From: Bubalus kerabau
Lineage: Eukaryota; Chordata; Mammalia; Artiodactyla; Bovidae
Direction of reading: 5' to 3'
Assembly (NCBI RefSeq): GCF_029407905.1
Contig: NC_073637.1
Coordinates: 57,660,501-57,724,500, forward strand
Length of the DNA stretch: 64,000 nt
Shown one piece after another: positions 11,746 through 22,779 of this stretch; within the stretch, counting starts at the first letter, position 1; each line of letters starts with the position of its first letter. The notes beneath the pieces are model-generated. The model searched no databases. It was not told the origin of the DNA and saw nothing but the letters and a program-made list of their open reading frames with translations. The translations under genes were made by a program, and so were the position numbers.

Positions 11746-13535
11746 ATCTGAAAGTGTACAGGGAACTCTTTTTATGGTGTTAATGCAATAATACACTAAT
11801 GAGAAAACCAAATGGGAAATATATATTAGAAAATGATTCTTCAGGAATTATTCATATCCCTTGTTGATAGGTGGTTGAGCAGGTTATTGTGCTGTTTTGG
11901 CCAGTTTATTACTTGAAGGCCATTTCTCTGATGATGGTTGGGAATTTTCCAATTAATGAATTCTTTGGGACAGAGGAAAATTGAACAAGTTGAACCAGGA
12001 ATGTGACTCACCCCAGATATGGTCAATAGTGGGAAACACAGATTGTTTTCGGATTTCACCCTGAAGCCTGAAATGAATGAAAGCAGGCAGTAGAGGCATC
12101 AGTGGGTCTGTGCAAGGACAGACAGTGAGCCAGCAAAGCAAACCTGAGCTCAGGGACCCATAAGAGAATATAGAACACAAGGGAAGGAGCAAAGCCAAGA
12201 ACCCAATCCAGTGGAGGTGAAACCTGGCCAGGTAACCAGGAGGAGGACTGAGGTCTTGGTAATAAAAATGAGTGGTTAAGGATTTACTCCCATTCTAAAC
12301 ATTTCTAAAACAAGTTATCATTTTTAGGGGTGCATTTTATCAATTTCCTTTATCCACACCACTGCACCTGCAAATCTACTCTATTGGCTTGTTTTGCTCC
12401 TGCTCCTGAATGAAATTTTAGATTGGTTCCACAGCTTCTGTGCTGGTTCTAAAGTGTGACATGAAGAGTGTTAATTCTTAAGATAAACTGTCCAATATAA
12501 ACTAATGTTAGAATTTTAAACCTTCAGTTTAAAGCTTGTATTCTCTACTCCAGCCCATCTGATGGGCTCAACTCTGGCTAGTGGCCTGCAGTAAGAAGGG
12601 GGCATGGTCAGCTGCTTCTCCTCCATTTCCCAAGACTACCTGGCTGTTTTCTGCTCTCATTCATAATTCTGTGTCAAAGGCTGGAAGGGAAGAGGAGGGG
12701 CTGCAGCATGGAGGAGAAAAGGAGTGGGGGTGTTTGAGGGCATAGTCTCACCCATCACTTATGCCTTCCAGGATGTCAGCTACCTAATCATTCTTTAGTG
12801 ATTGGTACTTCTCTGGGTATTTGGTGTCCTCCTCCTTGTCCTCTGGGGGGCTCCACAGCAGTTCTCTTGATGTAGGCAATTCCTCCACAGGCTGGCTGCT
12901 CTGCCTTGTAGGTGGATCAACACACCAACCCCCACCTCATCCCTGCCCCTGGGAGTTACCAGGATATTCAAGCCCAGTTTCTGTCATAGGACTGTTCACA
13001 TCAGTCTTACTGTTCGGGAGGTGTAGTCAGCTTTAAGGGAAGCCCATTTTACTGCAGCCTGGGTATCCCTGGCCAGCCTTCCATCTTTAGGCTTTGATTT
13101 TTCTGGATACTTGGTGGCTAAGTCTTGGAGTGACTCGTTTGAAATTACCCTCACATGGCTTGAGAATGGCAGTGGCAGTGAAGTCAGGCAACAATCTTAC
13201 AACTCTCCTCTAAAGAAATCATCTCCACAGCTCTTTAAATCAATCTCATCACACCCATTCCTTCCATACCCCCTGGATATAAGCAATGGGCTCAGCATCA
13301 CAAAATTGGAGTCCACATCTCCTGGAAGGTCAGGTACTTATTGTTCATGGTGTCTGGATGTTGACCAACACTCAAAAATCATAGGAAAGTCACATCTAAC
13401 ATCTGGTTACCCAGATTTCTAAATTCTTTAGAATTTTCCTGTTGTGCTGCCGTCTTAGCTGCTGTTCTTGCATTTCCCTGTGGGGATTTTCAAGGGGCTG
13501 GACAGCTTCTCACACACAATCTAAACTTCTGAGAA
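11746..13535. other. Unique intergenic sequence
   Basis: A 1.8-kb stretch without a family I can name. 12540-13100 is GC-richer and contains purine-rich blocks. A 103-codon frame at 13111-13422 (+) lacks a recognisable motif. It may hide very old repeats, but I cannot show that. Confidence 0.4.
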
Positions 13536-13659
13536 TTCATTATAGCTTCATAGTTAAAAGTACATGGCTATTTTTCATGTTCAGTTAATGAACCCTACCC
13601 TTTATTTCTTATCTAATACAAACTATTTAGATATTTTTGTGCCATGCTTTCAATGTTGG

Positions 13660-13782
13660 TTTTTTTTTTTTTTTTGGCTATGCCATGCAGCAAGCAGGAT
13701 CTTAGTTCCCTGACCAGGGATCAAACCCATGCCCCCTGCAGTGGAAGCATGGTGTCTTAACCACTGGACCACCAGGGAAGTT
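13660..13782 (-). mobile_element. CHR-2-type cetartiodactyl SINE
   Basis: A T-run (13660-13675) followed by 'ggctatgccatgcagcaagcaggatcttagttccctgaccagggatc', then 'cttaaccactggaccaccagggaag', which is the reverse of a CHR SINE. It is flanked by a 9-bp TSD, tgctttcaa, at 13645-13653 and 13784-13792. It appears to split an older MIR. Confidence 0.85.
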
Positions 13783-13796
13783 CTGCTTTCAACATT

Positions 13797-13885
13797 TTTG
13801 AATGGGCATAATACTTAACTCACTGAATTTTTGTGAAGATTAAACTAAACCCTGATTGTAAAGTACTGACCACAGTGCTTTGAAA
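13797..13885 (+). repeat. MIR SINE fragment
   Basis: 'gaatgggcataatacttaactcactgaatttttgtgaagattaaac' followed by 'gtaaagtactgaccacagtgc' is the 3' half of MIR. The 5' half may lie left of the CHR-2 insertion. Confidence 0.5.
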
Positions 13886-14132
13886 ATTTTTACTTCATGA
13901 AATAGATCAACCTGTTTAAAAGAAGGCTCTTTTTGTGAAAATCTGTGGCGAATTAAAGCAGGGTTCATTTTATGTACTGGAGGTTTTGGCTCAAAAGTAC
14001 CCTTCTCTAGTAGAACAGAAGCAAAGTCATCTTGATGTATGTATGACTTAGATACTATGCCTTGGTGAAAAATCAAAATAAATCAGAGATATTTTGACAG
14101 ATCAATCTGCTTTATAGTGTTCGTGTGTTTAT
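13886..14132. other. Short unique spacer
   Basis: Non-repetitive DNA. A 78-codon minus frame at 13840-14076 has no recognisable feature. Confidence 0.4.
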
Positions 14133-14143
14133 ATATATTGAAT

Positions 14144-14255
14144 GGGGATCTTCCGAGGTGGCACAGTGGTTAAGAATCCACCTGCCAATGCAGGAGAGTA
14201 GCCTGGTGGGCTATAGTCCATGGGGTCGCAGAGTCAGACACGACTGAGCACACAC
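14144..14255 (+). mobile_element. Internally deleted Bov-tA SINE
   Basis: The head 'cttccgaggtggcacagtgg..ccaatgcagga' joins directly to the 3' part 'gagtagcctggtgggctatagtcc..gacacgactgagcacacaca', so about 100 bp of the body is missing. An 11-bp perfect TSD (atatattgaat at 14133-14143 and 14256-14266) proves that this is the complete insertion. Confidence 0.9.
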
Positions 14256-14277
14256 ATATATTGAATACATATGCTGT

Positions 14278-14484
14278 GCTATGCTTAGTTGCTCAGTCAT
14301 GTCTGACTCTGCCACACCAAGGACTGCAGCCCACCAGGCTCCTCCGTCCTTGGGGACTCTCCAGGCAAGCATACTGGAGTGAGTTGCCATGCCCTCCTCC
14401 AGGGGATCTTCCTGACCCAGGGATCGAACCCAGGTCTCCCACATTGCAGGAGGATTCTTTACCATCTGAGCCACAGGGAAGTCC
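14278..14484 (-). mobile_element. Bov-tA SINE
   Basis: Reverse Bov-tA: 'agttgctcagtcatgtctgac' at the left end (3' of the element) through 'ggatcgaacccaggtctcccac' (B-box region) to 'ctgagccacagggaagtcc'. It lies only about 20 bp from the deleted copy on the other strand. Confidence 0.9.
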
Positions 14485-14496
14485 ATTGGGGGGGAA

Positions 14497-14532
14497 ATAT
14501 ATATATACATACACACACACACACATACATAA
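14497..14532. repeat. (AT)n/(AC)n microsatellite
   Basis: Alternating AT dinucleotides followed by an AC run and 'atacataaaa'. It sits at the 5' side of the antisense Bov-tA. Confidence 0.85.
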
Positions 14533-14582
14533 AATTATATAATACAATTGTACACAAGATATATAATACTACAACCATATAT

Positions 14583-14637
14583 GTAGTCCATGGGGTCTCA
14601 AAGAGTCGGACATGACTGAGCGACTGAACTGAACTGA
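14583..14637 (+). mobile_element. 55-bp BovB 3' tail insertion
   Basis: A severely 5'-truncated BovB consisting only of the terminal 'ccatggggtctcaaagagtcgg..gactgagcgactgaact' plus ACTGA repeats. Perfect 12-bp TSD acaaccatatat at 14571-14582 and 14638-14649. It is a genuine target-primed insertion that copied almost nothing but the end of the template. Confidence 0.9.
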
Positions 14638-14649
14638 ACAACCATATAT

Positions 14650-16120
14650 ATGTGATATATATACATATATGTATATATATGGCTTTAAATGATCAACTCT
14701 TGTCTCTCTACAGTCGATGAAGTGTTTGAAGCAATGATAATTACATGTCACAAGGCAGCCCCTCTGTGATCTAGTAGGAAATTATTTTGGGAAAACAAGG
14801 CCTGCGGTTAGACGCATCAGAGCTGAGAGCCTGAGGGAAAAGCTTCAGTGTTTACATTTTGATCACAGTTGCTGTACCAACTGTGAAATTTTTCTTCAGA
14901 TTCAGTTTTTAAGAATATTCTATGAGATTTTGCTAAATAGACTGAAAAGTTTCACATACAATATTTCTAAAGAGGTCTCATCAATAAACCTGTTGCCCTA
15001 ACTTTAATAGTCATGAATGTAGCTTACTAAATTCTGTTTTAGGAAGGCTACATGCCCAGTAGGCCTCTGTACCCCGTCTCGGTCACCAGCAGGTATAACT
15101 AAAATAACCTAGAGTGGACTTTGAAGTTCTTTTTTAAGAATCCAATGCTCAGCATTCATTTTTTTAATCTCTAGTTTTTGAGGTATTAGTCTAAACATAT
15201 GGAAACCAGCTGCATTTAAGAATGGTCTAAAATAACATTAATTAGACCTGAATAATAGGCACCCAGTTGTGATTCAGTTGAGAAATTATATAGCTAACAG
15301 GTTAAAAGAGAGTTAATGAGTTCAAGTCAGTTCTTTGAGTGGAAACATTAACTACTGAGTTCAATTTGGTATATTACTGTAATCATAAAAAAGCATTAAC
15401 ATAGTAAAATTGGTCCAAAATATCTTTTTACAGGCATATTTTGAGTTACCATGTTCCTCCAGATGAACAGGATTTTTAATGGGCAACACCAGCACTCTAA
15501 AAGGAACCCTTAAGGACAGGGACAATTGTGGGACTCAATTTACATGTGTATGAGATTCAGGATTTCAACTAAATATTGCAACACTAGCTTATCTTGTAAT
15601 ATGGTTGAGTTCCAATCCTTGTGAGTTATTTAAAACCAAGTAGTTACAACACTTTTGTTTTTTGGTTGTTTTTTCAATATTTTCTTTTGACACCAGTTCT
15701 ATTCTATGGGAGGTCCAGAGTTAGTCCTAGAAAAGACAGAACCTGGAGGAAACCACCTCTGTGCTCCCTCTTGCAACCTCCCTCATAGTATAAACTTGCT
15801 TCGTACAGAGGGAAGTGCTTAAAAATATCTCTGGAATTGGGAAAACAAGGAAGAAGTAAAAAAACATGAAAGGTGAGACAGGAGGAAATCAGAAGAGGAA
15901 TTTTCATCACCTGTCTGTGATGGGTATGTGGAAGGATGAGTAATAGAGTAGATGGATGGATAGATCTGCCTTTCCCCATATCCTGAAGTCTATCCCAACA
16001 GGTCAGGTAACACTTAGGGTGTGTCTTCTTATCAAAGAGGCTGGACACAACTGTCCTAATTAATCAGAGAAACAAAAGGAGCATGACTGTCCCTGGGGGG
16101 AAAAACAAAAGACCTGTTTA
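14650..16120. other. Unique intergenic sequence
   Basis: It begins with AT-dinucleotide-rich DNA (14645-14680), then about 1.4 kb with no recognised repeat. A 114-codon minus frame at 15704-16048 has no domain that I know and no supporting splice sites. Confidence 0.45.
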
Positions 16121-16124
16121 AATT

Positions 16125-16260
16125 TAAAATCCTAGGCTATATGGGATTTGTGTGACTGTGAGAAAATTTATCAATATCTCTGAACTTCAATTGTATCCAG
16201 TGTCAAGTGGGTAATTAATATTCATACTAAACATGGTTTTGTTAGAATTCAACTAGAAAA
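16125..16260 (+). repeat. MIR SINE relic
   Basis: MIR core words 'ttgtgtgactgtgagaaaatttatcaatatctctgaacttcaattg' and 'caagtgggtaattaatattcatact' in the expected order. Confidence 0.55.
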
Positions 16261-16504
16261 TATATACTAGAAATTTACAGATAAAGAGTGAATATTTGGA
16301 CACATCATGTATTACATTCAGTAGTTCACAGGAGGTTTCTTCAATATAGAAGATCCAGTGGAAGGTTCAAAGATAGGGATACCCAGGTTCAATAATCATT
16401 ATAAACATTTTAGAAACATGTACAGGCTCTGTATCTTCTATGCAAATTTGGCTGCGCCAAAGAAAGTTCATCCAGCCCTGATGGCCACTGAATAATCAAA
16501 TACA

Positions 16505-16550
16505 TTTATTCATTCAAAAATATGTATTGGATGGACTATTCTGTGCCAGA
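16505..16550 (-). repeat. L2/MIR 3' end relic, split by a SINE
   Basis: 'catttattcattcaaaaatatgtattgg..ttctgtgccagaaactatgct' is the reversed 3' terminus of L2/MIR-type elements. The younger Bov-tA entered inside it, and 'aaactatgctaggttttac' resumes on the other side. Confidence 0.55.
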
Positions 16551-16560
16551 AACTATGCTA

Positions 16561-16783
16561 CAAGCAAGCAAGCAAGCAAGCAATTGCTCAGTCGTGTCTG
16601 ACTCTTTGCAATCCCATGGATTGTAGTCTACCAGGCTTCTCTGTCCATGGGATTTTCCAGGCCAGAGTAGTGGAGTGGGTTGCTATTTCCTTCTCTAGGG
16701 AATCTTCTTGACCCAGGGATAGAATCCAGGTCTCCTGCATTGCAGGCAGATGCTTTACCCTCTGAGCCACCAGGGAAGCCTCA
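16561..16783 (-). mobile_element. Bov-tA SINE with CAAG-repeat tail
   Basis: A complete antisense Bov-tA whose tail (left side) is five to six CAAG units at 16561-16582. It is flanked by the perfect 11-bp TSD aaactatgcta at 16550-16560 and 16784-16794. Bov-tA tails are usually simple A- or AC-rich runs, so the tetranucleotide tail is a private expansion. Confidence 0.92.
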
Positions 16784-16799
16784 AAACTATGCTAGGTTT

Positions 16800-17894
16800 T
16801 ACATATTTAATTAATGCCCCTGTTCAGTCACTTCAGTCATGCCCAGGCCAAGGTAAACTTATGTACAGGATTTATTCTGTCACAATTGTTTAAATGATAC
16901 CAATTAAGACAAGTAGTTCCAGAATTCAAGCTTTGTTTGCACTTCCAGATTAAATATGTGATGCAGCCAGGTATTAAAAAACAAGGATTGGTGTGAACTG
17001 TGGCACACCAGGGAACTCAAATCAGACCTAAAGACAGTCAAGTTCATATTAACTAGAAATAAACTCTCTTCCCCAAATAATAAGATGGCAGCAGACTGAA
17101 CTGGCCTGATGATTCTAAGTTCATGGTTTTCTGTTGTATGGTCGGTTATAGACTCTGTGATAGAGAAGATTTTGCAAATTCTAACATGCTACTGCATTCT
17201 AAGTTTTCTGCTTTTAATTGTTCTAGCACTGATAGATGGCAGAGATATCTAAAGATACGAACTATGTGAGTCACCTTTTTTCAAGTTCCACTTCAAATCA
17301 GAGAAGAGAGAAGCCAGGAACAGGTTTGTCTCTAATTGAGGTAGAATTATACTCTTTTCGATAAAACTCATCAGAAACCCAGTAGGGCGCCTGTTCTTAG
17401 CCACAGCATTGAGGCCTCTTGGCAGTGATATAAGGAAACAAATGATAAGTCACTTTTCTGGCCTGAATAACAGCAACATAGGATGGCCACCAGCCGTTCC
17501 TAAGAACCCACACACTTGTGGGCTGTGCCAGTTCTCGTGAAAAGCATGTCAAGCCCTTTGGTGGACAAAACATCCATTTGGAACTGTTTCCTTAGAGGAA
17601 AAAAGAAGTAGAATTTAATTTCTTGTCTGGGAATAGATTCTGTGCTAGTTGATAATAGCATCGACAGAACTAGTAAAGGCAGACATGCATATAAACATCA
17701 ATGCTATTCAAGGGCTAAGTGCATGTAATGACCTGACCAGAGATAATATACATGTTTTATTTGTTCAAGTAAAGTTTCCTATAAGAGGCAGAAATTCTCA
17801 TTGTGGAATGTTAATACCACAATACTTCCTGTCCTGTTAATAAGATTCCAATTTTTTTTGATACATTGTGTTCCTATGAAAAAATATTTAGGAC
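16800..17894. other. Unique intergenic sequence
   Basis: About 1.1 kb with no recognised repeat or exon. A 63-codon plus frame at 17649-17840 looks incidental. Confidence 0.45.
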
Positions 17895-18190
17895 TTTTAT
17901 GACTCTCAATGACTTTTGGGAATTTCCACTGAATGTCCTGAAGATACCTCAAACTTTATATTCTGTATCTCTCTCATTTCCTATTCCAGTTAATGTCATT
18001 TTTAAGTATCCAGTCTCCCAAGCTACAAACTTTAAATTTAGTCACAGTTTTTTCTCTTTCCCACATATCTAATTGGTCATAAACATTTACTTCATTGTTA
18101 CAATTATTCATCAGAAATGTATTCTGAATCTCACCTATGTGCTCCATCTTCTTTACCACTTTTCTAGGTCAGATTCACATCACTTCACAT
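17895..18190 (+). repeat. L2 LINE ORF2 C-terminal relic
   Basis: Pyrimidine-rich words align in order with the L2 region after the RT domain: 'cctattccagttaatg', 'ctcccaagctacaaactt', 'agtcacagttttttctctttccca', 'gtattctgaatctcacc', 'gctccatcttctttacc'. Heavily decayed. Confidence 0.55.
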
Positions 18191-18419
18191 TTGGAATTTT
18201 TGGAAAGCTTTTCCTTTTATTCCTAAGTACATATTGACAACTGGACTTTAAATATTGTGTAAACAGTTGTGATGGAATACCATAAATCACACAAAATGTC
18301 AGGTGATAAAGGGAAAAAGCTTCTGAGCGCTGAAGCTGACCTAGCCCATTCAGTGAAGTTTTAGTGTTGCAAGTGGTTGGCCTGGAGCTCACAATATGAC
18401 TGTGATGTTGTTGTTTTTT

Positions 18420-18680
18420 CTGTATCTACTGATTGACATTCTATGTAGGGAAGGGCTTTCTCTTTTCTCCCATTGATTTTTTTAATGGTTTCTTTCTTTT
18501 CAACAGTATGGGCTCATGGATTCTTATTTTATTCAATTCAAAATTAATTTTATCCAATTTATAAGCTGTTAGTCTAATGAGTTATTTTGACTCTTCAAGC
18601 TGGCACCTGTGTCCTTTGACATGTCTCCATCATTCTTTGAGCTGACTGAGTCTTGGAGGACAGGGGGAGAGAAAAATGAG
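18420..18680 (-). repeat. Ancient L1M 3'UTR fragment (antisense)
   Basis: 'gggaagggctttctcttttctccc', then 'gtatgggctcatggattcttattttattc', then 'gactcttcaagctggcacctgtgtcctttgacatgtctccatcattc' follow old L1 3'UTR order in reverse. Confidence 0.65.
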
Positions 18681-19505
18681 TATACTTGTTTCCGTCCTCT
18701 AGTTTCTCTTGGCTGCTCGGTGATGCTGGGAGTGACTAAGATTCTCCAAAATCAGAGTTTCCATCAACAGCCCCTCTTCAGTGATCCCAGCTCTCAACAG
18801 AGCTCTAACACCTTTTCCTTATTTGTCCCCTCAGGCCTATGAGCCGTAAGTGCTTCCAAATAGTGCCAGTTCCCATGTGCCTCAGAATCATGTGTGGTCC
18901 TCTTCACCCTGCCACACCTCAGTTAGAAAGCCTATCCCCACTTCCCAGCTGGTGCGCCATCTGTTGCCTGCTGGGACCCTGCCTGGTGAAACGGTAGAGG
19001 GCAGGGAGTTAGTATCCCGAGGTGACAGAGGACATCCTTACCCAACATAGAAGAGATGCCTGTGGTCTCAAGACAACTGTGGTGGGGGTGTTTGTCTGCT
19101 AGGTTTTAGGTCAAGGCTATGGCTAATTTAATAAAATTGCCTTAGAAAGGTTTCCCATGCTTTTCTGGAAACTGAGTACTGTATGAATTTTATCATGATA
19201 AGTATTTGCTCTTTGGAAAAAATCAGGATAAGTATTTGCCCTCAAGTATCTGGATTGAGTGTTTTTTGGAAGCAATTTTAAAAAAGGTTTTAAATACTTA
19301 TGTTTTTGTTATAGCCTTTTCCTCAATTTTTAGTCAAATTTTGTATATGTACTTTTCTTTCATAAATGTCCATTTAAATAGAAATATTCAAATATATAAG
19401 CATGGGCAATATATAGTTCATTTTCAACACACTTAAACACATTGATCGGCTCCTCTATTTCAAGTAATGATATTATCTCTATCTAGATTTTTCCTCTTTT
19501 CCCCA
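18681..19505. other. Probably old repeat debris, then unique AT-rich DNA
   Basis: 18700-18990 contains words such as 'gcgccatctgttgcctgctgggaccctg' that resemble another mammal-wide repeat, but I cannot place it in a family. 19080-19500 is AT-rich and unassigned. Confidence 0.35.
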
Positions 19506-19620
19506 TTTTTTGGCCATATTGTATGATATGCAGGATCTTAGTTCCCCAACCATGGACTGAACCCATGCCCCATGAAGTAGAAGCATGGTGTCTTAATCAC
19601 TGGACAGCCAGGGAAGTCCC
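19506..19620 (-). mobile_element. CHR-2-type cetartiodactyl SINE
   Basis: 'ttttttggccatattgtatgatatgcaggatcttagttcccc..ccatggactgaacccatgcccc', then 'cttaatcactggacagccagggaagtcccc'. Same structure as the copy at 13.66 kb but more diverged. Confidence 0.85.
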
Positions 19621-20492
19621 CTTCCTCTTTTCATTGGGTTTCTTGAATTTGTGTATTTGAGGAAGTTTTACATCCTCTGGGTTTACATTAAGTTATTTAT
19701 CTGTTTTCATATTCCTTTATTCACATTTTATCTTTAACCTTTCCATAGTCTTGCTTTCTTCACTTTTTATTCTATTTATTAATCTTCAAAATGACCACTA
19801 TTTTCATGTACTTTTGTAAAAATTGCAAAACCTATTTGTTTCCAAAATCTAAAAAAGCTGTCATATAAAATAAAACACAAATAAAGCCAAAATCATGTGT
19901 AATCCCAACAATAAACTTAACATTTTAGTATATGTCCTTTTAGTATAATTTTTCTGTATGATTATGTCAATATAATTTGATTTTTGGTTTGTTTTTTATT
20001 TTTACAAAATTCAGAAAAGGTTGTACATGAATAGAATATTTATAACCTGCTCTTTTTCACTAATGGTAGAGTGGGAATAGGGGTCCATACTATTAAATAT
20101 TATTTCAAAACAATTTTCATTATTTCAAAACAAATTGACATATTTTCACACTTAATCCAATTTCTTATCTATTATTAGTTATATTATTTTAAAAACTCAC
20201 ATATTAAAAATAACATTTCAGTAACTATCACTATCATATTTCACAGTTGGTATGTATTTTACACTTATTAACAAATTACTCCACTCTCAAAGAAGGTATG
20301 CAAAAAGCCCATTTGACCCAACCTCATGAAGATGTTGTCCTTTTAAACTATTATAATTTTAAACTTAGCACTATTTAATTAATGGTAAAGTCAAACTTGA
20401 TTTCAAGTTTAATATTCAGTTACAGTTCTCCTACATTGAACTGTGTTCATGTGTTATACCCATTTTCTCTTTTAATGTTGGTGCTCTATGTT
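19621..20492. other. AT-rich sequence, possible old L1 debris
   Basis: Very AT-rich. Phrases such as 'tagaatatttataacctgctctttttcact' are reminiscent of old LINE 3'UTRs but are too short to assign. No gene seen. Confidence 0.35.
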
Positions 20493-20803
20493 TCAGTTCA
20501 GTTCAGTTAGTTCAGCCGCTCAGTTGTGTCCGACTCTTTGCGACCCCGTGAATCACAGCACGCCAGGTCTCCCTGTCCATCACCAACTCCTGGAGTTCAC
20601 TGAGACTCACGTCCATCGAGTCAGTGATGCCATCCAGCCATCTCATTCTCTGTCATCCCCTTCTCCTCCTGCCCCCAATCCCTCCCAGCATCAGAGTCTT
20701 TTCCAATGAGTCAACTCTTCACATGAGGTGGCCAAAGTACTGGAGTTTCAGCTTTAGCATCATTCCCTCCAAAGAAATCCCAGGGCTGATCTCCTTCAGA
20801 ATG
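20493..20803 (-). mobile_element. BovB LINE 3' end, 5'-truncated
   Basis: Begins with the reversed AGTTCAGTTCAGTT tail, 'gctcagttgtgtccgactctttgcgacc', and runs to 'ctgatctccttcagaatg', covering the last about 310 bp of BovB. Confidence 0.92.
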
Positions 20804-21032
20804 TTTAGTGGAGGATTAACTATTTGTTATATATGTTTCAAATATTTTTCTCAAGGTATTGTTTTCCTCTTTCATTTTGTTATGTTGCTTTTGATGAAGT
20901 TTTACATTTTTTGATTGCTTCTTACTCTTCATTTTATTTTTTGCCTATATATATTGCACATATTCTGTTTGTTCTGTTTCTACGGAGTACTCTGACAAAT
21001 ATGTGCATTAAAAGACATGAAGATGAGTTCTC
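20804..21032. other. AT-rich unique sequence
   Basis: T-rich DNA between the BovB and L1 insertions. Nothing recognised. Confidence 0.4.
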
Positions 21033-21045
21033 CTCTGCATTACTT

Positions 21046-22532
21046 TTTAATTAAAATTTATTTTTAATTGGGGGATAATTGCTTTACAATGTTGTATTGG
21101 TTTCTTCCATATATCAACATGAATTAGCCATAGGCATACATAGGTCCCCTCCCTCTTTAATCTCCCTTCCACCTTCCACCCCATCCCACCCCTTTACAGA
21201 GCATCGGGTTTGAGCCCCATGCTTCATACAGCAAATTCCCACTGGCTATCTATTTTATATATGGCACTGTATATGTTTTAATGCCACTCTCAATTCATCC
21301 CATCCACTTCCTTCCCCACTGTGTCCATAAGTCTGTTCTCTAAGTCTGCATCTCTATTGTTGCCCTGCAAATAGGTTCATCAGTTTGAACTAGATTCTAG
21401 ATTCCATATACATGCATTAATACACAATATTTGTTTCTCTCTTTCTGTCTTACTTCACTTTGTATAACAGGCTCTAGTTTCATCCACTTATTAGAACTGA
21501 CTCAAATATGTTCCTTTTTAAGGCTAATAGTCCATTGTGCATATGCAGCACAACTTCTTTATCCATTCATCTGTCAATGGAAACATCATTGTTTCCATGC
21601 CCTAGCTATTGTAAACAGTGTTGCTATGAGCATTGAGATACATGTGTCTTTCTCAACTATGGTTTTCTCAGGGTATATGCCCAGTAGTGGGATTGCTGGG
21701 TCATATGGTAGTTTTACTCCTAGTTTTTTAATGAATCACCATACCGTCTTCCATAGCGGCTGTATCAATTTACATTCCCACCAAACAACAGTGCAAGAGG
21801 GTTCCCTTTTCTCCACACCATCTCTAGCATTTATTGTTTCTAGATTTTTTGATGATGGCCATTCTGACCAGTGTGAGGTGATACCTCATTGTAGCTTTGA
21901 TTTGCATTTCTCTAATAATTAGTGATGTTCTTCATGTGTTTATTAGCCATCTGTATGTCTTCTTTGGAGAAATGTCTAAGTCTTCTTTCCACTTTGTGAT
22001 TGGGTTGTTTGTTTTTCTGGTATTGAGCTGCATAAGCAGCTTGTATGTTTTGGAGATTAATCTTCTGTGAATTGTTTCATTTGCTATTATTTTCTCCCAA
22101 TCTGAGGGCTGTCTTTTCACCTAGTTTGTAGTTGTATTTGCTGTGCAATAAATCTTTAAGTTTAATTAGGTCCCACTTGTTAATTTTGTTTTTATTTTCA
22201 TTATTATAGGAAGTGGGTTGTAGAGGATCTTTCTGTGATTTATGTCAAGGAGTATTCTGTCTATGTTTTCCTTTAAGAGTTTTATAGTTTCTGGTCTTAC
22301 ATATAGGTCTTTAATCCATTTAGAGTTTATCTTTGTGTATGGTGTTAGAAGTATTCTAATTTCATTCTTTTACATGTAGATGTCCAATTTTCCCAGGACC
22401 ACTTATTGAAGAGACTATCTTTTCTTCATTGTATATTCTTGCCTCTTTGCAAAGATAAGGTGCCCAGTAGGTGTGTGGGTTTTTCTCTAGGCTTTCTATC
22501 TTTTCCACTGGTCTATATTTCTGTTTTTGTTT
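21046..22532 (-). mobile_element. L1 LINE, 5'-truncated (ORF2 C-terminus + 3'UTR)
   Basis: About 1.49 kb of artiodactyl L1 in reverse. The T-rich start and 'gggggataattgctttacaatgttg' (3'UTR) come first, then ORF2 reversed (for example 'ctgggtcatatggtag' and 'ccaccaa..cagtgcaagagggttcc'). The perfect 13-bp TSD ctctgcattactt at 21033-21045 and 22533-22545 defines both ends. No ORF2 frame is intact. A 163-codon + strand frame at 21431-21922 is only the complement of ORF2. Confidence 0.93.
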
Positions 22533-22545
22533 CTCTGCATTACTT

Positions 22546-22779
22546 CAAAAACTTTATTGTTTAATCTTTCAGATTTAGATCTACAATTCCTATAGAATTG
22601 ACTTACTATTTTGTCTTTAAAAATTTCATCATATGATATAACAGATGGCATCTTTGTAGTTATTTGTAGCAAGTATCTAAAATGCTTCACTATTAAAAAC
22701 TGGTTTCATCTATTTGTTTGAAAGAACTATTAAAAAAATTCTGTTAAGAGAGTATTATTGGATTTTAAAATTACTGAAT
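22546..22779. other. AT-rich spacer
   Basis: Unassigned AT-rich DNA between two L1-derived blocks. Confidence 0.4.

Noticed and set aside
13111..13422. 103-codon + strand frame
   Set aside because: No recognisable motif or splice/promoter context; within the range expected by chance in 64 kb.
15704..16048. 114-codon minus-strand frame
   Set aside because: Hydrophobic stretch but no signal-peptide logic, no conserved motif and no flanking exon signals.
21431..21922. 163-codon + strand open frame
   Set aside because: It is the complement of L1 ORF2 inside the antisense L1 at 21046-22532. The TSD and L1 words explain the whole stretch.
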